Shown: positions 1 through 11,657, numbered from the stretch's first letter. The stretch is DNA of 64,000 nucleotides from Chamaelirium japonicum (GCA_947650365.1 OX393553.1:67615716-67679715), one strand, 5' to 3'. Program-made: numbers and translations. Notes: generated from the sequence alone by a model not told the origin.

Positions 1-870
1 AAGTCCGAGGCGACCAATGCCTCGGCACTTTACAAGCCCAAGGCCCTACCCTTGGCACTTGAAGGCAAAGTTCGAGGCGACCAACGCCTCGACACTTTAC
101 AAGCCCAAGGCCCAGCCCTTGGCACTCGAAGACAAAGTCTGAGGCAACCAACGCCTTAGCACTTTACAAGCCCAAGGCACAACCCTTGGCACTCGAAGAC
201 AAAGTCCGAGGCGACCAACGCCTTGGCACTCGACAAGCACAAGTCCTAGCCCTTGGCACTCGAAGATAAAGTCCGAGGTGACCAATGCCTCGGCAATCTA
301 TAAGCCCAAGGCCCTGCCCTTGGTACTCGAAGACATAGGCCGAGGCGACCAATACCTCGGCACTCTATAAGCCCAAGGCCCTGCCCTTGGTACTCAAAGA
401 CATAGGCCGAGGCGACCAATGCCTCGGCACTCTATAAGCCCAAGGCCCTGCCCTTGGTACTCGAAGACATAGGCCGAGGCGACCAATGCCTCGGCACTCT
501 ACAAGCCCAAGGCCCAGCCCTTGGCACTCGAAGACAAAGTCCGAGGCGACCAATGCCTCGGCACTCTACAAGCCCAAGGCCCAGCCCTTGGCACTCGAAG
601 ACAAAGTCCGAGGCGACCAACGCCTCGGCACTCTACAAGCCCAAGGCCCAGCCCTTGGCACTCGAAGATAAAGTTTGAGGCGACCAATGCCTCGGCACTC
701 TACAAGCCCAAGGCTCATCCCTTGGCATTCGGAGACAAAGTTCGAGGTGACTAACGCCTCAGCACTCTACAAGCCTAAGGCCCAGCCCTTGGCACTCGAA
801 GACAAAGTCCGAGGCGATCAACACCTCAGCACTCTATAATCCCAAGGCCGTACCCTTGACACATAAAGAT
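1..870 (+). repeat. 67-bp tandem array, about 13 units
   Basis: The same 67-bp unit recurs from the first base to about 870. Each unit contains a CCTCGGCACT block, a CAAGCCCAAGGC block and a CCTTGGCACTCGAAGA block. Units are most uniform at 300-700 and decay towards 870. The period is not a multiple of three, so the ~62-aa frames here shift from unit to unit and are not protein. Confidence 0.9.
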
Positions 871-1339
871 AAAGTCCGAGACGTCGTCGCCGACATATTG
901 GCATTCGATCAAAAGTCCAAGCTTAGTCTTGTCACTCAGGTCCAAGCATTAGATTGTCAATGGCCATCACCTTTTCTCGACGACTAACGGTTCCAAACCG
1001 GTCAGGGGGTGATTGGTCTAACTCTGTTAGTGTGTGTCTCCACTCTGGTGCAGTCGACGGTGGGTAACATGGGATAAAATAGTGCTTCCTTGATCCTGGC
1101 CAAGTTAACACCCTCACGTGACCGGAGTACCTGGCGAATACAGTAACCAGGTACGGTAGTACATTGGGTGAAGACTGGCTGGCCATCATGCGGCGTCATC
1201 CTAGATTATCTCTAAGAAGCCCCCTTGAATATAGCATTGTCCCTCGCCGACATCCCCGCGCACCAGCGTTTTACCGAAAAAGTGTCGGCTTCAAATGGGG
1301 CTAAAATTCAAAAAACATACTATTTTCAATATCGACACT

Positions 1340-1705
1340 TTTTGGCCTCTTCTAGCAGCCCCCCCTTAGTTTCGCACAAAAACAAAGTAAAGGGGGGTTA
1401 CGCCATCAACAAGCAGCCCCCCCTCGATTTCGCACAAAAACCGAGTGGGGAGGGGGTGACGGCACACCATCAGCTACAACCACCCCTCGGTTTTGTCAGA
1501 AAACCGAGAGGGGGTGTGTGTCGGCATCAACAAGTAGCCCTCCTCGGTTTCGCAAAAAAAAAAAACCAAGTGGGGAGGGGTGCGACGGCACACCATCAGC
1601 AGCCCACCCCTCGGTTTCGACAGAAAACCGAGAGGGGGGGTGTTCGGCATCAATATCAACCCACCCCGTGGTTTCATCAGAAAATCGAGAGGGGGGGTGC
1701 TCGGA
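1340..1705 (+). repeat. Tandem array of ~60-bp units
   Basis: About six diverged units of roughly 60-65 bp. Each pairs CCTCGGTTTCG-like and AAAACCGAG-like halves, which are mutually complementary, so each unit can fold back. Homopolymer runs of C, A and G differ between units. Confidence 0.75.
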
Positions 1706-2370
1706 ATCCTCTCGGTCGGGAAAAGTCAAAAGGGTCTCGGTACCCTCTCGGTATACTCTCGGTCGGAAAATACACTATTTTTTCGAGAATGCCTCCTCGC
1801 AAAACCGAGACTTTTTGGCTCGCACCAAAAGGGTCTCGGCATCGGCAGAAGGCAAAGGAGTCTCGGCATCCTCTCGGTCGGGAAAAGGCAAAAGGGTCTC
1901 GGTATCCTCTCGGTATACTCTCGGTCGGGAAAAGGCAAAGGAGTCTCGGCATCCTCTCGGTCGAGAAAAAGCAAAAGGGTCTCGGTACCCTCTCGGTATA
2001 CTCTCAATCGGGAAAAGGCAAAGGGTCTCGGTACCCTCTCGGTATACTATCGATCGGGAAAAGGGAAAAGGGTCTCAGTACCCTCTCGGTATACTCTCAG
2101 TCGAAAAATACACTAATTTTTTGAGAACGCCTCCTCGCAAAACCAAGACTTTTTGGCTCGCACCAAAAGGGTCTCGGTGTCGGCAGAAGGCAAAGGAGTC
2201 TCGGCATCCTCTTGATCGGGAAAAGGCAAAAGGGTCTCGGTACCCTCTCGGTATCCTCTCGGTTGAAAAACACACTGCTTTTTCGGAAACGCCAACTTAC
2301 AAAACCGAGACTTTTGGGCTCGTGTCAAAAGGGTCTCGGCATCGGCAAAAGGAGACTCTGCTAATACGAA
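1706..2370 (+). repeat. Tandem array of ~45-bp units rich in CTCGGT
   Basis: Units combine GGTCTCGG, CCTCTCGGTA and TCGGGAAAAGGCAAA blocks in varying order, giving a higher-order array. A longer block near 1770-1850 recurs at 2105-2185 and 2265-2345. The array keeps the CTCGG core of the two arrays before it. Long open frames across it come from the low-complexity repeat. Confidence 0.8.
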
Positions 2371-2475
2371 CCGCAATACTGACGACCCTTGCCAACCATG
2401 CCAGAATCCTAAGGCGTTTGCACCTTGGAATCCCAGCCGACCCCGGGGGTCCTGACCCGACTGGGAGGGGGTAAC

Positions 2476-3020
2476 TGTGGGTTTAAAAATTGTACCAGAC
2501 CGGATCAGAGCGGCATGGGCCTGCTCAATGGTCCAAGTGGGTAAGCCCGCCCGGGTTCATGGGCCCACTCTACGAGGCTCGCAGATCAAGCCCTCCCCCT
2601 TATTGGGCCCGAACAACGGCCCAATAAGGGCCCAGCAAGGAGGCCCAGAACCAGTGCCACATCATCATCGCCACATCATCACTGCCATATTGGGCAATTG
2701 CCTACGCTATAAAAGGACCCCCAAGGCATCCAGGAAGGGGGTTGGTCATTCAATCAGGGACGAGAGGGATTCCAGATCCAGAGCCAGAACCCTCTGTTCT
2801 CCCCATCTTGTTCTCTTCTAGTTGCTCCGTGCAACCCCACTGTACGAAGCTTCTCTCGGCCTGTCGAGAGAATGCTCAACCCTTCATATTCAAATTATAG
2901 TGAAGATCAGGTGGCACCTCTCGTCCAGAGACGTAGGTCGTAAGACCGAACTCCGTCACCAATCTTTGTGTCATCACTCTTTACTCTCTCTATCTATTCT
3001 CCCATCACTCTAACTCTACA
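2476..3020 (+). mobile_element. LTR-like block of the Gypsy-type element
   Basis: Begins TGTGGG directly after the purine-rich GGGAGGGGG at 2463-2471, and TCTACA at 3020 is a plausible TG...CA end. A TATAAAAG box at 2708-2715 would be the U3 promoter. The second LTR is outside the window, so the right boundary is a guess; related sequence may continue to about 3120. Confidence 0.45.
2707..2715 (+). promoter_or_regulatory. TATA box of the LTR
   Basis: CTATAAAAG in the middle of the LTR-like block, placed as expected for a U3 promoter. Inference from motif and position. Confidence 0.45.
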
Positions 3021-3262
3021 AATCGTCCATATTCAATCAAGGCTGTGGGGCGGGGTTCCCGGTCAAGGCGGCTCGGAAATTTCCCCCCATATTAACCTTT
3101 ACTCCCGATGAGCTACCATCAGTGATTTTCGACTTCATAACTCTGCAAGGAAAAAAAAATTTAATTCATAAGTTTATTTGAAATATATACGTAACTAAAT
3201 TGTGTGACTATCCTATCGATGTACTTCTAGTCACTATTTTAACTCCTAGGACCTATTACCTA

Positions 3263-3275
3263 GGCTCTGATACCA
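3263..3275 (-). other. Primer binding site, tRNA-Met(i) type
   Basis: Plus-strand GGCTCTGATACCA is the reverse complement of TGGTATCAGAGCC, complementary to the 3' end of initiator tRNA-Met. It lies 3 bp outside the LTR at 3279, so the element reads on the minus strand and its interior ran to the left. Only about 150 bp of that interior remains before the neighbouring element. Confidence 0.85.
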
Positions 3276-3278
3276 AGT

Positions 3279-5671
3279 TGTAACGCCCCAGTTTTTTACG
3301 GATTAATTCAACCCGTATAACACTGGGGTGTTAGAAGTAAAACTTGATATAAATTAAATTCCATCAAATATGGAATCAATTGAGCCTCTTTTATTCATAA
3401 ACATGTAATATAATATAAAGGTTTGATACATGGCTTGAACTTTAAAAGCTAAAACTTAAATGCGACATCAACTCTTTACATCTTTGCTCCCGCATCCTCA
3501 TAGTATGGAGTGTAGAGCGGATCCTCGACTCCCTCTGGTGCATTCTCCATTCCCTCTTCCTCTTCTTCTTGCCCTATAGGATTAATCTCTATAGGGTTTA
3601 TAACACCTGTAGAGGGGTGAGTCTAATCCACTGACTCACCTATTAAACCTAGTTCATTCATGGTAAGATAAATGAACTGAAAACAACAGTTCACATGAAT
3701 ATTAATAGTAATTTAAAAGTTATTGATCATCCGATTCCCTTTAGGCTCAAACCAGGGTAGGAATCACAATCATACCCGGGTACTTTTTGTCTGACACAAG
3801 GCTAGTCCCACACCTAGGTTTCTTTTTGGCCTCTGCTAGGGCTAGCCCTACACCCAGGTTACTTTTTGGCCTCATCCAGGGCTAGACCCACACCCAGGAT
3901 ATTTTTTGGCCTCAGCCAGGGCTAGCCCCACACCCATGATTATCTTTAGGTCCGCAGCCAGGGACAACCCCACACCCAGGATTTATTTTTTAGGCCCGCA
4001 AGCCAGGGACAACCCCACACCCAATTAAGATGATCAACACTTCTTAAAAATTAGCTAATCCATAACATACTACTATTATTTCAATGACAAACACTTATGA
4101 AGAATTAACTAGGTTTAGTCCCCTACCTGAAGTGTTGTAGAATCCTTCACCCGATGTAGATGACCTAGTAAGCTCACGACCTGAAATATAGTCTTCTCTT
4201 TTGTTAGTTTTATATTCCATTTCTTAAGGATCAGATGGAATCAAATTCCAATATGGATTCCTTAGGTTTGTTTACTTAAACTAATTTATTTAATAGATTT
4301 TATCCTTTAGGCGTATTTTGGTTATTTTTAAAATACTTTGAATTTATACCTATATTGTAGAGTTTTTCATTCTGAAATCGTAGCCACAGACGGAACTCAA
4401 TTTGGAGTTCGTTTGCTCCCGATATATCCAAAATAGCCGGTATTGACGGAAAATAAATGGGTGGTCTGCCTTTAGTAAAAGGGTCAGGTTGCTCTAAATA
4501 ATAGTGTTTCAGTTTGACTAATGGCATAGTCGTTTTATTAGTTAGTTACTGGCTTAATGGGATTTGGCCCAAGGTGTATAACTGTACTTAATGGGCTTCG
4601 GCCCAAAGGATGTTTAATGGCTTAATGGGCTTTGGCCCAGAGGATACTTCGGTCCTAAATATTACTTAATGGGCTTCGGCCCAAATTTTCTAGTGGGCTT
4701 TAGTCCATAAATTTAAAACAAAAACTATATTTGTGGCCTACCAGGTTTAGGGGTTTCATAATATTGGTGGTTCCGAATCATAACCACAATCATGTGGTCG
4801 CAGACGGAATTCGATTCCAAGTTTCAATAAAAAGGTTATGACCATTTTACCTTAGGGGTAAAATGGTAAATTTACTTTTTAATTGTCGGTTCTGGTATTT
4901 TATGATCTCAGTAGGTGTATTTTGTTATTACGAGTCCAAGGCCACTGACGGGGCTCAATTCAGAGTCCGTATGGGTAAGATATGGTCAATACAGTTTTCC
5001 TTGATAATCTATATATTTAATGATAGGTGATTCTTAACAAAAATCATAAAGCGTTTTGTTGGTTAGAGTGAGCCATCTAAGGTTATTGTTTAGAGAGGTC
5101 ATGGGTTCTATTTAAACTAGTTTTCTTTTTATTCATGTTCCATCTAATATATAACGGTCGGTGGCCGGAGGTGGTGGTGGGCTGAGCACGGATATCGAGG
5201 TGGGGACTTGAGTGAAGAGATCTATTGTAGAGAGGGGTTTATATAGGCCTTTCGGGAATACCAAAAGTCCTAGGGCCTTAAATGAAAAACAGTCCATTAC
5301 TGTTCAGTTGTGCGACTGTTTCCGTCCGATCGAAAATGAAGGGTCTACGGTTTAGTTGTCTTTTGATCTCTCGCCTTACTATGCATATTTACTTTTTTGA
5401 TGTTTAGATAGAAATATTTTAAGGGTTTTTTGGTTAGAGGGAAAAGAGTTAAAATTCTGTTGATAGGTCTTTAGTTTGAAACCTTGCATTGACTATTTTT
5501 TTCTTAAATTTTTAAATGCTCTAAACGTACTCAAAACGTAAAAGTTTGTATAGGGTTTTTGATCGTTTCGACGAGCCAAACGCAATGTCGTAGTCTGATT
5601 TTTGTTTTGGAATCTTTACAGAAAATTCTTTATTATATTATTTTAATCATTAATATTTTTGGGATGTTACA
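3279..5671 (-). mobile_element. 5' LTR (2.39 kb) of a truncated Gypsy-type element
   Basis: On the plus strand the block runs from TGTAACGCCCC (3279) to GGGATGTTACA (5671), giving TG...CA ends with near-complementary termini. The primer site just left of 3279 makes this the 5' LTR of a minus-strand element. A TATATAAA on the minus strand (plus 5238-5245) is a candidate promoter. The GGCCCA-rich segment at 4540-4700 and the AGCCAGGG(CTAG/ACAA)CCC series at 3770-4020 are internal short repeats. The termini resemble those of the 3.8-kb LTRs at 28.1 and 35.5 kb, so the lineages are probably related. No partner LTR is visible. Confidence 0.8.
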
Positions 5672-6820
5672 GGTGTGTTGTCGTCAAAGGTGGCCCACTG
5701 CAGTGCCGACATGCACGGGCATGTACTAGTCTATATAACAAGGGACGTCGATTTTGTGCTAAATAGACAAAATGAAAGCTGACTAGGACAAGCTGACTAG
5801 ACAAAAATGAACCGAATAGATCTAACTATTTGTTCAAAAATCAACATACGATATTTCCTTGGTTTCAAATCCCAACCCATTTAAATTGCACTAAACCTAA
5901 CCGTTCATCCCGTGATCGTTGTTCGCATCAACGTCTATAAACCCACATGTTGAAATTTTGGCCGTCTCAAACCATCAGGTCGATTTGGAGGAATTTGTTC
6001 GAACTGAGACATCTGTGATTGATCGATTATAGGGGGAGGGGGAGTTGGTCGCGCCTAAGGTGCCTGCTTCATGCCAATCGGCACAAGCGAGGAAATGGGT
6101 GTCCCTATGAATGTCGGTGTTGTCATCGAAAGTGTTTTGTTGCACCGAAGGCAGCCCACTGCAGAGCCGACAGGTGTGCTGTCGCTGGTCCGCTGCAGTG
6201 CCTACAGGCACGGGCATGCACTACCTATATAACAAGGGACGTCGGTTTTATACTGGTTAGACAAAACGGAACAAAAAAGACAAGCTGACTGGACAAAAAT
6301 GAACCGAATAGATCTAACCATTCGTTCAAAAATCAACGCACGATCTCTATTTCCCCGTCAACCAATTCTCGCCCCTTGGTTACAAATCCCAACCCATTTA
6401 AACTGTATTAAACCTGACCGTTCATCCCGTGATCGTTTTTCGCATCAATGGCTAAAAACCCGCCTGTTGAAATTTTGGCCACTCCAAACCATCGGGTCGA
6501 TATCGAGGAATCCATTCGAACAGAGATAGTTGTGATTAATCGATTATAGGGGGAAGGGGACTTGGTCACGCCAAGGTCGCCCACTTCATGTCAATCGGTA
6601 TGGTGAGGAAATGGGTTCCCCTACGAACATCGGTGTTGTCGTCAAAAGTGTTTAGTTGCCGAAGATGTTCAGGTGTGTTACCGCCAAGGCGGTCCGTTGT
6701 AGTGCCGACAAGTACGGACATACACTATTCTATATAACATGGCACGGCGGTCTACATGCTGACTAGACAAAACAGAACAACTTGCTGACTAGACAAAAAT
6801 GGACGGATATATTTGATCAT
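5672..6820 (+). repeat. ~500-bp tandem repeat, two and a part units
   Basis: Landmarks repeat at about 494-504 bp: the CTATATAACA block at about 5731, 6225 and 6730, and the GCAGTGCCGACA-like block just before each. The third unit is cut short near 6820. Shorter pieces of the same unit reappear at 6050-6160, 9205-9455, 11655-11710, 14035-14075 and 14330-14610, often beside CT microsatellites. No coding capacity is seen; the short open frames are not conserved between units. Confidence 0.8.
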
Positions 6821-6981
6821 CATCTCTTGATCTAACCATAGAGTGGGGCTCATCCCTTCACTTCTTCACAAGAGAAGTCCCTCAATTAATACAGAATTAA
6901 TTGGCTCACAAAGAAGGCAACCCAATCATCCGAAATCCCTCACAAAAATCACTCTCAAATCTCAATTAATATAAGAATCTT

Positions 6982-7238
6982 TAGAGTAAATTACACTTTG
7001 CCCCCTGAAGTTTAGCTTAAAAACACTAAACCGCCTTATAGCTATAAAACAACATTTTGCCCCCTTCAATTCAGTTTCGATCAGATAAAAATCACCAAAC
7101 AAGGAAATTATGCAGTTGACAAAAGCGTGCATTGTGCTAACATTTCAAACTTTAGGGAGCGATTTGGAACAAAATAAACTACATGGAAGTTAAGTGTTTT
7201 TTAACAAAACTACAGAGGGGCAAAGTATAATTTATCCT
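6982..7238. mobile_element. MITE with TTTGCCCC inverted ends
   Basis: The left end TAGAGTAAATTACAC...TTTGCCCC and the inverted right end AGGATAAATTATAC...TTTGCCCC match over about 20 positions. AATCTT flanks both sides (6976-6981, 7239-7244), a possible 6-bp target duplication. The element is 257 bp and non-coding. Its right half recurs in the copy at 10985. Confidence 0.6.
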
Positions 7239-7246
7239 AATCTTGG

Positions 7247-8190
7247 GGAAATTTTATTCATACCCCAAAAATCTGTAACTAGCCCCCGTCTCCCTATCGT
7301 TTCTCAATAACTTACTCAGCGACCCTTTAATACCAACATTGCCCTTTTCTTTTGTACCCCAAACCTCAAAGCCCTAACTTAGCATCTTTTGTACCCCCAA
7401 CCCAACCCAACCTAACCCAAGGTCTGTTTGAACTTCCTTAGCCCTAGCCTAATCCGTCGGGTTGGCCAGATTGATCAGGTTGTGCGGGATGGGTTGATCG
7501 GCTTCAATATGGTAGAGGAGAAATAATTCGGGGTTGGGCTCGGGTTGGGTTCAGGTTAGCCCGCCCAAATTTGGGTTGGGTTCGGGTTGGGTTCCGGTTG
7601 GCCCGCCCAAGTTGCAGCCCTACGTCTGCCTTCAAGTAGGGGTGGCAATGGGTTGGGTCGGGTCGGGTCGAGACATAGGTATAAGGGCAAAACACGCAAC
7701 CGACCCATTTAATAAACGGGTCAAAAACTTAAACCCAAACCCGACCCGTTTAACTCGTTTACTAAACGGGTCGGGTCGTGTCGGGTCGGGTTGGCTCAAC
7801 AGAACCCATGTAAACCTACTGGGTTGGGTCAAGACAAGTCAGATTGGGCCGGATTGGGTCGGGTTGGCTCGGGTCGGGTCGGGTTGACACGGCCCATTTG
7901 GTAAACTGGTCAAGCCGGGTCAATCGAGCTATAAGTACAAACCCGAACCCGACCCATTAAATAAACGGGTCAATCGGGTTGACCCTTATATGACCCGAAC
8001 CCGTTTAGGCCAAACCTAAACCCGCTAACTTCGGGTCGGGTTCGGGTCGGGTCAAGGATTGCCACCCCTACTTTCAAGTACCAACCAACTGCATGGGGTT
8101 TATTTAAGAGTGGGGTGTATTCAAGAGTGCATATAATAAGGGTATATTTAAGGGGTATGCGTTTGATTGGGGTAAATTCATCAATGGCAA
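7247..8190 (+). mobile_element. Truncated copy of the element that frames the 27.4-40.5 kb nest
   Basis: Begins GGAAATTTTATTCATACCCC, the same terminal sequence seen at both ends of the 27425-40532 element. It is followed by GGGTTGGG-rich sequence and a tail (8085-8190) that matches 27575-27690 in reverse complement. The opposite terminus is missing. An hAT MITE (7637-8070) is inserted in it. A second partial copy lies at 11096-11490. Confidence 0.6.
7637..8070. mobile_element. hAT-type MITE with 8-bp TSD
   Basis: Inverted ends TAGGGGTGGCAAT and ATTGCCACCCCTA, flanked by CCTTCAAG (7629-7636) and CTTTCAAG (8071-8078), an 8-bp target duplication with one mismatch. The interior is made of GGGTCGGGT and TTTAATAAACGGGTC motifs and has no open frame of note. 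An uninterrupted version of the target is visible at 27688-27699 in reverse complement, confirming that this is an insertion. Confidence 0.85.
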
Positions 8191-8310
8191 GATTTGATTC
8201 CTGGGTTAACATACAAACCGGTTTATTCAAAGACCGAGCCAAAACATGTTCCGGTTCTAGTCCAAACCGGTTGAACCGCCCGGTCCGGTTCGGTTTTCAA
8301 AACACTGAGT
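8170..8310 (+). repeat. CCGGTT-rich repeat, copy 1
   Basis: Matches 45640-45740 over GGTTATTCAAAGAC, AAACATGTT and CCGGTCC landmarks. Function unknown; probably part of a dispersed repeat. Confidence 0.5.
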
Positions 8311-8335
8311 GCAGCTATAGGCAGTCGCCTAAGGC

Positions 8336-8790
8336 TAGGGCTGGCAATTCTGGACCTGACATAGCAGACCCGACACGACCCGACATGAAATTAGCGGGTC
8401 TGGGTTAAACGGATTCGGGTTGTCACTGTAGGCCCGTTTAATAAACAGGTCGGGTCCAGGTTTAGGGTCTGGACACGGTAGACCCGGGAAGATCCATTTA
8501 AAATTCAATGGGCCGTGTCGGGTCGGGTCGGATTTACTCGCAATCCGATACTATAGTATGTAGTACTAGCGGGTCTTATGAGTCAGGTTAGGTCGTGTCG
8601 GATTGCATCAGATCGGGTCAATTGAATAGACCCATGTAGTAAACGGTCTTATCTTGTCGGGTCTACTCGTTTATTAGCGGGTCAGGTATGATTAGTTTAG
8701 GGTCTAGATACGATTAGTTAAACAGGTCGGGTCCGGGTCTAGGGGTTTTGGACATGACCTGAAACTAGACACGACACGATTAGTTAAATG

Positions 8791-8792
<2 letters not shown>
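8336..8792. mobile_element. hAT element remnant (46051 family), right end lost
   Basis: Begins TAGGGCTGGCAATT and follows the inverted sequence of the complete element at 46051-46488, including GGGTCTAGGGGTTTTGGAC. It lacks the CATTGCCACCCCTA terminus and passes straight into the CT microsatellite at 8793. Confidence 0.65.
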
Positions 8793-8867
<75 letters not shown>

Positions 8868-9095
8868 GCGTGTCTGTGTTTGTGCCCGTGCTAAATGGCT
8901 ACCAAAACGGCCCGGTGATTTGGTTACCTCACTCATGGCCGGCAGCCTCTTAGCCCATAGCCACCATACCCACCATTTAGGCCCGGCCCATTATGAAAAA
9001 AAAAATAAATATAAAAAGGCCCCATTTAGAATTTTCGCCTTAGGCCTCAGTTTGTATCGAGACGGCCCTGCTCTCTCTCTCTCTCGCTTTCCCCA

Positions 9096-9168
<73 letters not shown>

Positions 9169-9180
9169 CCCCCCCCCCCC
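8793..9180 (+). repeat. CT microsatellites and poly-C
   Basis: (CT)n at 8793-8862 and about 9100-9165, the second ending in a C run at 9166-9180. Between them lies about 200 bp of unassigned sequence. Frames through it give Ser-Leu repeats and are not genes. Confidence 0.9.
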
Positions 9181-9746
9181 GGGGTAGCGGAGTTGGGGGT
9201 TGGTTGGTCGCACCGAAGGCTCCCGCTTCATGCCAATCGGCACGGGCATGCCGAAGGCAGTCAAGTGTGTTGTCGTCGCATACGACGGTGGGGGTGGTGA
9301 TGCACGGGGGGTGTGTTGCCACCGTAGGCGGCCCGCTGCAGTGCCGACAGGTACGGACATACCCTAGTCTATATAACATGGCACGACGGTTTTGTGCTAA
9401 CTAGGACAATATGGAACCAAATGCTGACAAGACAAACAAAACGCTGACTAGACAAAGAAAAAAAAAAGAAGAAAGAGTCCAGCTCATTTTTAAAAAAAAA
9501 TTAAAAAAAAATACCCAATAGCCCAACCCCCCAAATCGGGAAACCCTCACCCTCGAGCACAGCATGCCCGAATTGATTGTTCTGTGCGATCACAGTCGTT
9601 CCCCTCAAAATCCCGCCCCACCCAAATCCCGTTGCCCCCTTTTCAGCACCCCCAATTTCCATTGCCCCTCTTTCAACCCCCAATCCGCCGCTCCTCTTTC
9701 ACTCCCCAAATTCCGCAGCCCCCTCCTTCAGCCTCCAATGTATTGT
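9181..9746 (+). repeat. Dispersed-repeat fragment and unassigned sequence
   Basis: 9205-9455 is a piece of the ~500-bp repeat seen at 5672, with the same CTATATAACATGGCA block. 9460-9746 is A-rich then C/T-rich (CCCC-ATT-like triplets) with no recognisable gene. Confidence 0.6.
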
Positions 9747-10939
9747 TGATGCAGACGAGCCTACTACGTGCAGTTTTTCTACAGCTGATCGTGTATTTTC
9801 ATCCTCTCCGGAGATCCAGGAAGCCGATCGTCGATCCGTCTGCATCAGTGGAAAGCTTAATCGAAGCCCTACAACTTTGGTTTTTATTTTATTTCGATCC
9901 GACTAACGGATCTTTAGTTATTTCTGTTTTTATTTCTGGTTTGGGTAGGTGCGAGCCATGTTCGCATCTGGTTCGAGCCACAGATGCCGAACTGACTTGT
10001 TTCTATGTTAGAGTCTTAGCCGTAGGATCTTAAGTGAGATTAAATCTCAATGGATGAGATTTCAAGGGAAACCAAAAACCCTAGCCCATCCTCCCACCCG
10101 ACCGGCCCTTTCTCTCTCTCCCGCGAACGCCCCGCGCCCCTTCTCTCTTCCACGCGTCCCTCTCTCTCTCTCTACCCGACCGGCCTCTCTTTCTCTTTCC
10201 TTCCTTTTGTGTTTTGTGTCTCATCCCCTATAAAGCCTAAAACCCTAATTGCAAGAGGGGAGAAGAATCTGAAATTGAAACCCTAGAACGGAGAAGCGGC
10301 TCGCTTGTTCGGTTTATCCCTTCCGAAGAATTCCTCTTTGCTTCCAGTCTTTTCTTCCTTCCGCAAGCTTCTATCCCGTCGCCTCACCATTCGTATGCGG
10401 CTTCACGAAAGATCGGCGTGGAGTTTCTTCGTCTTCAAAGATCCATCGTCTCGGCTTCTTTACCCCTTCTTCTGGACCACGCCTCCCCCTTCCGCGCCTT
10501 CATCTGCAACAAAGGAGCATCGAAAAGCCGCCGGCATTGACCAACTCACGGTTTGGATTATCCTCTGATCTTTTCATGTGATACTTTCTTTCCCGCAACC
10601 GACCTTATTGCTGATTTCATACTAGGGTTCCCAATATTTGGTTTTCCGTGAATCTCATCCATTAGGGTTTATTCGTTTAGATCTTTACTTGTTCTTGAGA
10701 CATTGGCTTATTCTATTTGAGATTGTGATCATCTTATTGCTGGAATTCAGTTATTATTATCTGAAATTAATTATCATATTGTTAGTTTTACTATTTCGTT
10801 GAATTAAATCTGATTGGGAATGGTTGGATGATGAACGATGATTATAAGCTTTGCTGAAATCTGATTTTTATATGCTGAAATCTGAATTTAATATGTTAAA
10901 TTCTGCACTTGGGTTTATATAAGCATACACATCCCATCA
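9747..10939 (+). mobile_element. Orphan LTR of the 52-kb gag-only element family
   Basis: Starts TGATGCAGACGAGCC and ends CATCCCATCA. It matches, in reverse complement, both LTRs of the element at 52068-57146 along its length. TATAAA at 10229-10234 is the likely promoter. It is followed at once by a tRNA-Met(i) primer site, so it was a 5' LTR in plus orientation. No interior or second LTR follows: at about 10985 the sequence switches to a copy of the 7.1-kb region. Confidence 0.85.
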
Positions 10940-10942
10940 AGT

Positions 10943-10976
10943 TGGTATCAGAGCGTATCAAGTTGGTATCAGAGCG
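10943..10976 (+). other. Duplicated primer binding site
   Basis: TGGTATCAGAGC at 10943-10954 is repeated 21 bp later, with the flanking AAGTTGG and GTATC duplicated too. It is the usual primer site 3 bp after the LTR plus one tandem copy. Confidence 0.8.
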
Positions 10977-10984
10977 TATCAATT

Positions 10985-11657
10985 GTGCTAACATTTCAAA
11001 CTTTAGGGAGCGATTTGGAACAAAATAAACTACATGGGAGTTCAGTGTTTTTGAGCAAAACTATAGAGCGACAAAGTATAATTTATCCTAATCGTTGGGA
11101 AATTTTATTCATACCCCAAAAATCTGTAACTAGCCCCCGTCTCCCTATCGTTTCTCAATAACTTACTCAGCGACCCTTTAATACCAACATTGCCCTTTTC
11201 TTTTGTACCCCAAACCTCAAAGCCCTAACTTAGCATCTTTTGTACCCCCAACCCAACCCAACCCAAGGTCTATTTGAACTTCCTTAGCCCTAGCCTAATC
11301 TGTCGGGTTGGCCAGGTTGATCAGGTTGTGCGGGATGGGTTGATCGGCTTCAATATGGTAGAGGAGAAATAATTCGGGTTGGGCTCGGGTTGGGTTCAGG
11401 TTAGCCCGCCCAAATTTGGGTTGGCTTCGGGTTGGGCTAGGGTTGGGTTCCGGTTGGCCCGCCCAAGTTGCAGCCCTACGTCTGCCTTCAAGTAGGGGTG
11501 ACAATGGGTCGGGTCGGGTTGAGACATAGGTATAAGGGCAAAACACCCAACCCGAACCCGACCCGTTTAATAAACGGGTCAAAAACTTAAACCCAAACCC
11601 GACCCGACCCGTTTAACCCGTTTACTAAAATGGTCGGGCCGTGTCGGGTCGGGTTGG
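10985..11657 (+). repeat. ~670-bp duplicate of 7134-7797
   Basis: From GTGCTAACATTTCAAAC through the MITE right half, the GGAAATTTTATTCATACCCC element start, the GGGTTGGG-rich part and the start of the hAT MITE (TAGGGGTGACAAT at 11493), the sequence follows 7134-7797 with scattered substitutions. It is direct, not inverted, and about 3.86 kb from the first copy. It ends in a GCATGCACTATCTATATAACATGG fragment of the 500-bp repeat. Confidence 0.85.

Larger units (their letters stand above)
1..3020 (+). mobile_element. 3' part of a Gypsy-like LTR retrotransposon
   Basis: Three tandem arrays (1-870, 1340-1705, 1706-2370) are followed by a purine tract (2463-2471) and an LTR-like block that begins TGTGGG at 2476 and holds a TATA box. 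Array, purine tract and LTR in this order is what the 3' untranslated part of a plant Gypsy element looks like, read on the plus strand. No gag or pol is in the window, so the rest would lie to the left. The stretch 870-1340 has no gene that I can support. The family assignment is inference. Confidence 0.55.
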
